Source: Oscillospiraceae bacterium (lineage in GTDB: Bacteria > Bacillota > Clostridia > Oscillospirales > Ruminococcaceae). From it: a stretch of 9,628 bases of DNA. Position 1 is the first letter of the stretch, and each line of letters starts with the position of its first letter. Position numbers and translations under genes: made by a program. Below, in pieces: positions 1 through 6,527 of this stretch. The notes beneath the pieces are model-generated. The model searched no databases and was not told the DNA's origin. It saw only the letters and a program-made list of their open reading frames with translations. The stretch spans positions 1 to 9,628 of the forward strand of contig JAHHUB010000053.1 in NCBI GenBank assembly GCA_020024175.1. Direction: 5' to 3'.

Positions 1-616
1 TTCCCAATCTGTCAGCACCCAGTTCAATAAATGTTTCCATATCCTTAACAGTTTTAATTCCACCTGCTGCTTTAATTTTAACCTTGCCGCCGATATTTTT
101 GTAAAAAAGCTTAATATCGTCAAATGTAGCACCACCTGTGGAAAACCCCGTAGATGTTTTAATAAATTCTGCACCTGATTTATAAACTATTTCACACATT
201 TTTTCTTTTTCTTCTTCTGTCAAAAGGCAAGTTTCTATAATAACTTTGAGAATATTATCACCTATAGCTTTTTTTACAGCTACTATATCATTAAGTACAT
301 ATTCGTAATCTTTTTCTTTCAGCTTTCCGATATTGATCACCATATCAATTTCAGTTGCCCCGTCTTCAATAGCCTGTTTGGCTTCAAAAGCTTTAGCAAC
401 TGTACTCATAGCTCCTAAAGGGAAACCTATTACAGAGCACACTGCTATTTTACCTTTTAAGTATTCTGCACAGGGTTTTACGTAGCAGGAGTTTACGCAT
501 ACTGATGCTGTTTCATATTCTACTGCTTCATCACATAATTTTTTGATTTCTTCCCATGTAGAAGCAGGTTTAAGCAATGTGTGGTCTACTTTTGATAAAA
601 TTTCTTTTGTTGTCAT
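1..616 (-). CDS. deoC: Deoxyribose-phosphate aldolase, C-terminus cut by window edge
   Basis: Class I aldolase that cleaves 2-deoxy-D-ribose-5-phosphate into glyceraldehyde-3-phosphate and acetaldehyde in cytoplasmic deoxynucleoside catabolism. Reading the minus strand from ATG 616 gives 205 uninterrupted codons up to the window edge; the family is about 215-225 residues, so only the last few are missing. Visible signatures are DHTLLKP (11-17), EIDMVINIG (89-97, with the conserved Asp91), the Schiff-base lysine in FIKTSTGF (Lys153) and the second active-site lysine in KIKAAGGI (Lys182). All three key residues are present, so the enzyme should be active. The start is supported by GGAGG nine bases upstream. 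The gene begins 15 bp after the helicase-loader stop codon, so it is probably the third gene of that transcript. No deoR, phosphopentomutase or nucleoside phosphorylase is visible, although the downstream side lies outside the window. Confidence 0.95.
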   Translation of the reverse strand, partial: MTTKEILSKVDHTLLKPASTWEEIKKLCDEAVEYETASVCVNSCYVKPCAEYLKGKIAVCSVIGFPLGAMSTVAKAFEAKQAIEDGATEIDMVINIGKLKEKDYEYVLNDIVAVKKAIGDNILKVIIETCLLTEEEKEKMCEIVYKSGAEFIKTSTGFSTGGATFDDIKLFYKNIGGKVKIKAAGGIKTVKDMETFIELGADRLG

Positions 617-631
617 AATATTTTTCCTCCA

Positions 632-1630
632 TTAACCATTTGTTCTTTTTATTATTCTGATATCCTTGCCCTGAAATTTCATAACAAGGTAATTCCCCAT
701 AATTCTTGAAACAAATCTTTCAGTATATCTTTCCTCAAGATTTTGAATTATATCTATATTAGAACTGATAATTGTGGGTTTATTCTGCAAAAGTCTGCTG
801 TTTATTATATTATAAAGCACTGATACAGTAAATTGTGTGGTAAATTCAGCTCCTAAATCGTCTAATATAAGTAAATCAGATTCCAAAACCAAATTCATAC
901 TGTCATCATCACTGTCATTTCCCCCACGGGAGAATTTTTCTTTTTCCAGTTTATGCAAAAGATTTTGTGCTGATGAATAAATCACATTATAGCCTTTTTC
1001 CAAAGCATAACCGGCTATGGCAATGGACAGATGTGTTTTACCTAAACCAGTCCCTCCCATAAAAAATAAACTGGGAGAATCAGGAGTAAAATCACTGGCA
1101 TATTTTAAACAGTATTTATATATATTTTCCATTACATCTTTGGTAGTTTTACCTGAGTTATTTTTTATGGAATCGGGATAGTAATCCAATGAAAAATTAT
1201 GAAACCCGTATTTTTTAACATCTACTTCTTCACATAACTGTTCATAGGAAAGCTCTTTTAAAAGTTCTTTTAAACAATTACACATACCATGTTCAGTTCT
1301 GCCTGTATCTTTGCAGTTTTCACATGTATATTTTATTTTAAGTGCATAAGCAGGATAGCCATTATTTAACAACAAATCAATTTTTCTCTGCTGCAAATCC
1401 AGATTTTCTTTTTCCAGTTTTGCTACAGCTTCTTCCACATTATTCGGATTTTTAAGTACAGCCATTGAAACTTTTAATCCCGCATTGGCAATTTTTCCGT
1501 CTATTGCTTTTATTTCGGGAATTTTCTCATAGATTTTGTCTTTCAGACGAAAATGTTCTTCTTTTGCTTTTGTGCGTCTTTCAATAAGTATGGAATTTGC
1601 TTTTTCACGCAATTTATCCGAATAAGCCAT
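632..1630 (-). CDS. DnaC/DnaI-like AAA+ helicase loader
   Basis: A 332-residue AAA+ ATPase of the DnaC/DnaI family, which loads the hexameric replicative helicase onto DNA at initiation or restart. Residues 1-90 are charged and probably alpha-helical (coiled-coil-like), as expected of a helicase-binding region. A cysteine cluster follows (Cys103, Cys106, His114, Cys117, Cys119), resembling the zinc-binding N-terminal domain of DnaI. The ATPase core has Walker A GGTGLGKT (192-199), Walker B LLILDDLG (253-260), a sensor-1-like PTIISSN (285-291), and arginines at 301, 305 and 309 in RYTERFVSRI that could include the arginine finger. The gene lies 17 bp downstream of the DnaD-domain gene and is read in the same direction. 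This is the arrangement expected of a primosome pair in Firmicutes. The start is supported by an AAAGGGGGA sequence just upstream. The IstB transposition ATPases are relatives, but no istA-type transposase is present, so that identity is unlikely. Confidence 0.9.
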   Translation of the reverse strand: MAYSDKLREKANSILIERRTKAKEEHFRLKDKIYEKIPEIKAIDGKIANAGLKVSMAVLKNPNNVEEAVAKLEKENLDLQQRKIDLLLNNGYPAYALKIKYTCENCKDTGRTEHGMCNCLKELLKELSYEQLCEEVDVKKYGFHNFSLDYYPDSIKNNSGKTTKDVMENIYKYCLKYASDFTPDSPSLFFMGGTGLGKTHLSIAIAGYALEKGYNVIYSSAQNLLHKLEKEKFSRGGNDSDDDSMNLVLESDLLILDDLGAEFTTQFTVSVLYNIINSRLLQNKPTIISSNIDIIQNLEERYTERFVSRIMGNYLVMKFQGKDIRIIKRTNG

Positions 1631-1647
1631 TTTATATGATTCCCCCT

Positions 1648-2673
1648 TTAAAACCCATTATTGATTATATTGTCCAAATCGCTATAGTTATATGAAGTAT
1701 TGGAACCTCCACAGTTGTTAGCGGTTTTTTCCTGTGTAGCTGTTTTATACTGTAAATCTTCTTCAGCTGCTTCTTTGGCTGTTTTTATTTTTTTATCATG
1801 CCAATTTGACAGAATTTTATCCAAATAAGGAAAAGCCAGTTTGCCAGTTCTTTCAACAGTTCTCTCATAGGCAAGCTTTATCATGGCAATATCAAATCTA
1901 TATTCATTAAACCATTTATCAATAAGCTTTTTCTCGGAATTTACCAAATTTCGGTCATTTATTCCAAATGCTGATTTAACTAAATTTTCTCGATTGTTTT
2001 TTTCTGTCAGCATTTTGATGTGTTTATCCAGTTTTTCATGAGTATCCACACCCTGTTCCACCCAAGAAGAAACTGTTTTCTCCACATAATTCATACTGCA
2101 TTTACCCTTTGTATAGCAGTAATGAGATGCCATTAAAATATAGTCCGCTGATAAACCATAGTATGTATACATTGATACCAAACATTCCATATCCAGTGAT
2201 GTAAGTGTTTTTCCTGAAAGTTGCTGAAAACTCTCTGCCAACATGGCAAGTTCTTTATTATTGGCAATATAGTTAAGCACTTCCATGCGGTCAAGTGCTG
2301 GGCGTTTTCCCGCTATTTTAAGAGGTATAACCACTTTATCTTTATCCTGTTTTTCTTCTTTTTCGGGTTCTTCTCTGTATTCAAGATGGGAAGATAAAAC
2401 TTCTTCTGTTTTTTCCTCAGTCTGATTTTTTAAATCTGTATCAGTTAAAATCCCGGAATTAATCCAAAAAGTTATACTGTCCTTTATATCTTCTGTATCA
2501 TAGCCTGTTATATGGCTCATTTCTTCTTCTGTGGGAAGTTTCTCACCTGAGGACAGTATAATCATCAATACTTTAAGTGCAGCCCCTGAACACATTCTTA
2601 TATGTTTGTCCACCACAGATTTAGGCACTGCAAATACCGAACTATATTGATTGTAATTTATTTTGTAATCCAT
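1648..2673 (-). CDS. DnaD-domain replication initiation protein
   Basis: A 341-residue protein of the DnaD/DnaB (Firmicutes) family, which remodels DNA and helps recruit the helicase loader at replication origins. Residues 1-78 look like a winged helix: an ALKVLMIILSSGEKLPTEEE helix-turn is followed by a short helix, HITGYDTEDIKDSITFW. A charged acidic/lysine-rich linker spans about 82-115. Two copies of the DnaD C-terminal domain (DDBH2) can be seen, ending in the related motifs NYVEKTVSSW (195-204) and PYLDKILSNW (282-291), which match the YxxxILxxW signature. The C-terminal tail (about 300-341) is polar and rich in Asn and Ser, and likely disordered. The gene leads the helicase-loader/deoC transcript and has a strong promoter at 2734-2762. 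A GAGG ribosome binding site precedes the chosen start. Family assignment rests on motifs and neighbourhood. Whether the protein is a functional DnaD or DnaB equivalent cannot be told from sequence. Confidence 0.87.
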   Translation of the reverse strand: MDYKINYNQYSSVFAVPKSVVDKHIRMCSGAALKVLMIILSSGEKLPTEEEMSHITGYDTEDIKDSITFWINSGILTDTDLKNQTEEKTEEVLSSHLEYREEPEKEEKQDKDKVVIPLKIAGKRPALDRMEVLNYIANNKELAMLAESFQQLSGKTLTSLDMECLVSMYTYYGLSADYILMASHYCYTKGKCSMNYVEKTVSSWVEQGVDTHEKLDKHIKMLTEKNNRENLVKSAFGINDRNLVNSEKKLIDKWFNEYRFDIAMIKLAYERTVERTGKLAFPYLDKILSNWHDKKIKTAKEAAEEDLQYKTATQEKTANNCGGSNTSYNYSDLDNIINNGF

Positions 2674-2733
2674 TCTATCCTCTTTTCTCTGTGTAAGCCA
2701 TGTTAATTTAATTTTTGTAAATTAGTATGTATT

Positions 2734-2762
2734 ATTATATCATTACCCTGTAATAATATCAA
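2734..2762 (-). promoter_or_regulatory. Sigma-A-type promoter for the DnaD-like/loader/deoC operon
   Basis: On the minus strand a -35 element TTGATA (2757-2762) is followed by exactly 17 bases and a perfect -10 TATAAT (2734-2739) preceded by TGA, an extended -10. The predicted start is near 2727, leaving a leader of about 54 bases before ATG 2673. This is the best match to the sigma-A consensus in the window. Between this promoter and the divergent MATE promoter (roughly 2763-2908) I see only A+T-rich sequence with no clear site or gene. Confidence 0.75.
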
Positions 2763-2908
2763 ATGTTAATTTATCTTATTTCTGTAAATATAAACCCTCA
2801 ACCTGGTTTCTAGTGCTATATAAAGACATTTATTTTAAAATTCGCCAATTTATACAAAATTTTTAAGTTTTTAATTTGAAAAATCTGTCGATAAAATTTA
2901 AAATAAGA

Positions 2909-2937
2909 TTTAACTTTTACTGATTTTGTGATAAAAT
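2909..2937 (+). promoter_or_regulatory. Promoter for the MATE transporter, -10 region duplicated
   Basis: A -35-like TTTAAC (2909-2914) is followed by 17 bases and TAAAAT (2932-2937), which carries an extended -10 TG at 2929-2930. The predicted start near 2944 gives a leader of about 30 bases. A perfect 12-bp tandem repeat, taaaatatatag, occupies 2932-2943 and 2944-2955, so the -10 hexamer is present twice in series. AAGGA just before ATG 2973 is the ribosome binding site. The element assignment is a consensus match only. Confidence 0.55.
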
Positions 2938-2955
2938 ATATAGTAAAATATATAG
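2932..2955 (+). repeat. Perfect 12-bp tandem duplication over the -10 region
   Basis: The 12-mer taaaatatatag occurs twice with no gap (2932-2943 and 2944-2955). A third partial copy (taaag) starts at 2956. The repeat begins exactly at the predicted -10 hexamer of the transporter promoter and ends just before the ribosome binding site. The A+T richness makes short repeats easy to find, but an exact 12-bp tandem copy placed on a promoter element is a real structural feature. Confidence 0.85.
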
Positions 2956-2972
2956 TAAAGAAGGATTAAACG

Positions 2973-4322
2973 ATGAAACACAACCGACATGACTTGCTGT
3001 TGCATGAACCCAATTTGTATAAAGCATTTTTTATATTGGCAATGCCTATATTTTTTTCAAATTTGCTTAAATCACTCCATGATATAGTGGATACCTATTT
3101 TTTGGCTAAAATACCGGATTCAGTTTCAGCACAGGCTGCTATATCTGTTTCCTGGCCATTGTTTGACATATCTATGGCTTTGAGTGTAGGACTTGCTGTG
3201 GCAGGTATTTCTGTTATAAGTCAAAATATGGGTGCCGACAGAAGAGAAGATGCACAAAAATATGCAGGACTTTTATTCACCCTCACTTTTTGCATTGGTT
3301 TAGTTGTAAATGTTGTTTTGTATTTTACTGCTCCCTATATTATGGAATGGATAGGTGCCAGTGGTGAGGTTCTTCGGTGTTCTATTATTTATATAAGGGT
3401 ACGCTCATTTGAAGTCTGCTTTTTGATGATATTTACATCATATCAGTCCATGAGGCAGGCTATCGGAGATATGACTTCCCCTGTTTATCTCTCCAGTGCT
3501 TCAATTATATTAAATATTTTATTGACAGGTGTTATGGTAAAACCATGGGGAATTTTCGGTGCGGCTTTTGCAACACTTATTTCTCAAATAGCTATTGTAC
3601 CTTTTGCACTTTACAATGCTTTTAAACCAAACGACAAGCTTTTTATAACTGTAAAAGATTTGACAATAGATGTGCCAAAAATGAAACTTCTTTTTAATGT
3701 GGCTGTGCCTTCTGCCATGGGACAGGCTATCAGTTCTCTGGGATTTTTAATTATGAACTCCCTGATTTTAGACTATGGGGCAGTTGTTGTAGCTGCTTTC
3801 AGTATCGGAAACAAAATATCCAACCTTCTGCTTATGCCAATGAGTGCAATAGGTACGGTTCAGGCATCTTATATGGGGCAAAATATCGGTGCCAACAACA
3901 AGGAAAGAGCTGTAAATGCTTATAAAACAGGGCGGAATTTAGGACTTATTATTTCTGTAACAGGATGCCTTATTATTTATCCATTTCGCCGACAGACACT
4001 TTCTGCTCTTACCAACAGTCCCGAAGTTTTGGAAGTAGCTATGGAATATATGTTTTGGGTATTGTTATTGCAGCCTTTGATGGGAATGTTCCAAAATTAT
4101 GTGGGAACTTTTAATGGCTCAGGCAAAACAAAATACACTATGATATTTACCCTCACCCGACTTTGGGGGCTTAGACTTCCGCTGATTTGGCTGTTTAAGA
4201 ATTTTACAGATCTAGGTAGGATGGGTATTTGGATGGCAATGGTACTGAGTAACTTCCTGATTTTGTTCTTAGGACATTATTTCTGGAAAAAGATGGACTT
4301 TAAATCAATTATAAACACATAA
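2973..4322 (+). CDS. MATE-family multidrug/toxin efflux transporter
   Basis: A 449-residue integral membrane protein of the MATE family, expected to export cationic drugs, toxins or metabolites in exchange for Na+ or H+. About 12 hydrophobic segments are spread through the protein, and the length is typical. Family marks include LAMPIFFSNLL (22-32) in the first helix, VDTYFL (39-44), and the internal duplication seen in SQNMGADRREDA (83-94) and its second-half counterpart GQNIGANNKERA (302-313). These are the cytoplasmic ends of the two six-helix bundles. FNGSGKTKYTM (380-390) matches the conserved loop of the second half. The gene is monocistronic: divergent from the replication operon, with its own promoter, and closed by a hairpin terminator immediately after the stop. 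No adjacent MarR or TetR regulator is present. Substrate cannot be predicted. A polysaccharide flippase of the same superfamily is a less likely alternative. Confidence 0.9.
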   Translation: MKHNRHDLLLHEPNLYKAFFILAMPIFFSNLLKSLHDIVDTYFLAKIPDSVSAQAAISVSWPLFDISMALSVGLAVAGISVISQNMGADRREDAQKYAGLLFTLTFCIGLVVNVVLYFTAPYIMEWIGASGEVLRCSIIYIRVRSFEVCFLMIFTSYQSMRQAIGDMTSPVYLSSASIILNILLTGVMVKPWGIFGAAFATLISQIAIVPFALYNAFKPNDKLFITVKDLTIDVPKMKLLFNVAVPSAMGQAISSLGFLIMNSLILDYGAVVVAAFSIGNKISNLLLMPMSAIGTVQASYMGQNIGANNKERAVNAYKTGRNLGLIISVTGCLIIYPFRRQTLSALTNSPEVLEVAMEYMFWVLLLQPLMGMFQNYVGTFNGSGKTKYTMIFTLTRLWGLRLPLIWLFKNFTDLGRMGIWMAMVLSNFLILFLGHYFWKKMDFKSIINT

Positions 4323-4356
4323 ATAAAAACGCCTCTTATAAAGAGGCGTTTTTATT
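4322..4356. terminator. Shared bidirectional intrinsic terminator
   Basis: A perfect 16-bp stem (4322-4337 pairing with 4341-4356) with a three-base ATA loop. The core is ACGCCTCTT/AAGAGGCGT flanked by A-tract and T-tract on either side, so transcripts from both strands end in a hairpin followed by U residues. It sits right after the MATE stop codon and 8 bp beyond the stop of the convergent hydrolase gene, so it should terminate both. Confidence 0.93.
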
Positions 4357-4364
4357 ATTTAATT

Positions 4365-6278
4365 TTACTTTTCGTCCGAAGTTTTAATATCATAACTGTT
4401 GTCGTTAAAGTTTACTGTTACCACAGTTCCATCGCTGTATACAGTACGCTGCTGTTTCCAGTCATTGTTAATAAATTCATGTTTTACCATTTCACATTTT
4501 GCAACTTTTTCCTGAAGTTTTGCAACAATGCGATAACGCTCAATTTTTTCATCTATCTGCATTTTAGATGTAGCATCATCAAATGAACCGTCACAGTTTG
4601 GATATGCCCCGTCCTTGTCCATATATGCGGCACCACCATTTAAAAGTGCATAAAGCATATAGTCTTCCTGACCTTCAATTTTATCCATAAGCCATGGCAA
4701 AATCAGGCAGTCGTGGTAAACCAAATTGAACAAAGGTACAGGAATACCTTTTCTGGGACTTCCCGGTGCTTGAAGCATAAAGTCATATGGCCCATAGTGA
4801 GCAAATACAAGGCTCTTCATAGCCCAGTCAGTTACTTCTTCCGAGCTTGGGAGGATATTTTTGGAACAAAGATATTCAAAGCAGGCATTTCTGTATTCAA
4901 AACATTCTTTTCTTGTCATTCTGTGGAGCGGGTTATCACATTCGTCCCCTTCATTGCAGGTAAATACATCTAAATATGTGCCTTCCAAATGAATACCATG
5001 TTTAAGCACTTCTTCAAAGTTGCGTTTTACATAGAGAGGAGCCTGTGTGGCACAGAGCAAAGATTGTCTACCTCCTGCCCAGCGTGATACATCTAAAATA
5101 GAGCCATCTGGAGCCTGACAGGCAAACTCACGGTCAAATGTAGGAGCATCAAAGTAGTAATCACGGTATTGGTCATGAAGTCCAAACATATATCCACAAT
5201 CCTTGATTGTATCTGACAGTTCTTTAAGTCCTTCCCAACCTCCTGCTTCCTTACAAGCCGGCAAATAGTCAGGGTGTTTGTTGTCATAACCCGGGTCTCC
5301 CCAACCATCCAAATGGAGATAAAGCTTTTCTATTCCTTTTTCTTTATATAGTTTAATTTCGGCGGTACGCTGGGAGAAAGGAACTAAGTGATCGTTCTTT
5401 TCAGGTTCTTCTGCATTATAAAAGTATGTACCCGGAGAAACATGGGTTTTAATTCCCTTATGTACAATGGCAGAACCTATAAGTTTATCAACCAAAGGAT
5501 TTTTTGCAGCCTTTTCTGCCAAAGATGTGAAAAGACCTGTTTCCTTTACATAATTTCTGTAAACTTTACAAAGGTCATTGTAGTTGCAGTTATTGAGGAA
5601 TGAATATTTCATTATACGGCGATAAGCCATTTTTCCCAAACTTGGAAGCCAACGCATACCAACATGACAATATGGACCCTTTGCAGGGTGATCAACCTGA
5701 TAAGCTGCATCCCATGGGTGCTGACAAATTGCAATATATCCTGATCCCGGTCTAACCTGACCAAACCATGGCATATAAGCTGCATTGCTGCACATTTGTC
5801 CGTCAAAGCCCAGTTTTGTAACTTCATTTTCCCAAGTGTTTGGCAAAATAAGTCCCTGAAGAATATTTAAAACGCTATACCATTTGTCGCTGTTTTCATC
5901 AAATTCCATATATCCCGGCCAATACATTGCTTTTACTTCCAGACCTTCGTCATTTATAGGAATAAGTTCAAAATATATATCACCGCTTACATCTTCAATC
6001 CATACAACTGTATCAAAAGCAAAAGGAATAGCTTTTCCGTTTACCTCAAAACCGGAATAACTGCTGCGAATTCCGTTTCCCACACCTGTTTTCCATGTGC
6101 TATGACGAATAGATGAAGCCTCAGAGAAAAGAATTTCCTTATCATCTTTTGTTACAATTTTGGGTTGGTAGCTATCAGACCATTTCCATTTTTGGGAATC
6201 TGAAATTATGGCAAATGATAGTGAGGAACTGTCAAATTCCAATTTTACATTGCCATTTTCAGCTTTTATAATGCTCAT
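4365..6278 (-). CDS. GH129/GH101-like (DUF5696-type) glycoside hydrolase, putative alpha-N-acetylgalactosaminidase
   Basis: A 637-residue cytoplasmic protein (no signal peptide or membrane segment) that looks like a retaining glycoside hydrolase related to GH129 and GH101, enzymes acting on alpha-linked GalNAc. Residues 1 to about 250 resemble an N-terminal beta-sandwich. About 260-560 is a likely (beta/alpha)8 barrel, and the last 60 residues a small beta domain ending in TVYSDGTVVTVNFND. Candidate active-site residues are Asp324 in LYLHLDGWGD, the likely nucleophile Asp437 in EGTYLDVFT, and the likely acid/base Glu480 or Glu481 in LPSSEEVTDW. From memory, the corresponding residues of Bifidobacterium bifidum NagBb (GH129, about 630 residues) are near 330, 435 and 478, a good fit in order and spacing. 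LHDQYRDYYFDAPT (367-380) also looks like an active-site loop. The start has AGGAGGG seven to eight bases upstream. It is an orphan: no sugar transporter, kinase or deacetylase is adjacent. Family assignment is by recall, and substrate is uncertain. Confidence 0.65.
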   Translation of the reverse strand: MSIIKAENGNVKLEFDSSSLSFAIISDSQKWKWSDSYQPKIVTKDDKEILFSEASSIRHSTWKTGVGNGIRSSYSGFEVNGKAIPFAFDTVVWIEDVSGDIYFELIPINDEGLEVKAMYWPGYMEFDENSDKWYSVLNILQGLILPNTWENEVTKLGFDGQMCSNAAYMPWFGQVRPGSGYIAICQHPWDAAYQVDHPAKGPYCHVGMRWLPSLGKMAYRRIMKYSFLNNCNYNDLCKVYRNYVKETGLFTSLAEKAAKNPLVDKLIGSAIVHKGIKTHVSPGTYFYNAEEPEKNDHLVPFSQRTAEIKLYKEKGIEKLYLHLDGWGDPGYDNKHPDYLPACKEAGGWEGLKELSDTIKDCGYMFGLHDQYRDYYFDAPTFDREFACQAPDGSILDVSRWAGGRQSLLCATQAPLYVKRNFEEVLKHGIHLEGTYLDVFTCNEGDECDNPLHRMTRKECFEYRNACFEYLCSKNILPSSEEVTDWAMKSLVFAHYGPYDFMLQAPGSPRKGIPVPLFNLVYHDCLILPWLMDKIEGQEDYMLYALLNGGAAYMDKDGAYPNCDGSFDDATSKMQIDEKIERYRIVAKLQEKVAKCEMVKHEFINNDWKQQRTVYSDGTVVTVNFNDNSYDIKTSDEK

Positions 6279-6325
6279 TTAAAGCCCTCCTATATAAATT
6301 ATATGTTATATGCTTATACAAATTT

Positions 6326-6354
6326 ATACTATCATATATTCAATATATAATCAA
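6326..6354 (-). promoter_or_regulatory. Probable promoter of the GH129-like hydrolase gene
   Basis: On the minus strand TTGATT (6349-6354), a 17-base spacer and TAGTAT (6326-6331) with an extended -10 TGA form a plausible sigma-A promoter. The predicted start is near 6319, giving a leader of about 40 bases before ATG 6278. The surrounding sequence is very A+T rich, so alternative hexamers (for example GTATAAAT just downstream) cannot be excluded. Confidence 0.45.
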
Positions 6355-6421
6355 TCTCAAAATACATTTTATTCTATAATAATTTTCAAAAATTTCAAAT
6401 TAAAGTAAATCCGTCATATTT

Positions 6422-6448
6422 CATAAAATATTAAGGTAATATTTTATG
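6422..6448. promoter_or_regulatory. Perfect 12-bp inverted repeat, candidate operator
   Basis: CATAAAATATTA (6422-6433) is followed by the spacer AGG and its exact reverse complement TAATATTTTATG (6437-6448). The palindrome ends 19 bp before the predicted pepT -35 element and lies between the two divergent promoters of this intergenic region. It has no T-tract and little G+C, so it is a poor terminator. A dimeric regulator site is a more natural reading, but no regulator gene is in the window. Confidence 0.5.
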
Positions 6449-6467
6449 GTGTGTTCCAAAAACACTC

Positions 6468-6495
6468 TTGTATTTTATTAATGTTGTGATATACT
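6468..6495 (+). promoter_or_regulatory. Promoter of pepT
   Basis: TTGTAT (6468-6473), a 16-base spacer and TATACT (6490-6495) with an extended -10 TGA at 6487-6489. The predicted start is about 6502, which leaves a leader of roughly 26 bases before ATG 6528. A short inverted repeat, GTGTT-ccaaa-AACAC (6451-6465), abuts the -35 element. Confidence 0.6.
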
Positions 6496-6527
6496 TTTTA
6501 TAGTACATGAAAAGGAGATTTTTTACT

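Noticed and set aside
632..2673. Prophage or insertion-sequence replication module (DnaC/IstB-like plus DnaD-like)
   Set aside because: No integrase, repressor, structural gene, transposase or terminal repeat is present, and the pair is followed by deoC, so a chromosomal primosome pair is more likely.
4713..5827. Short open frames on both strands inside the hydrolase gene
   Set aside because: All overlap a well-supported 637-codon gene in other frames and have no start signals or family features.
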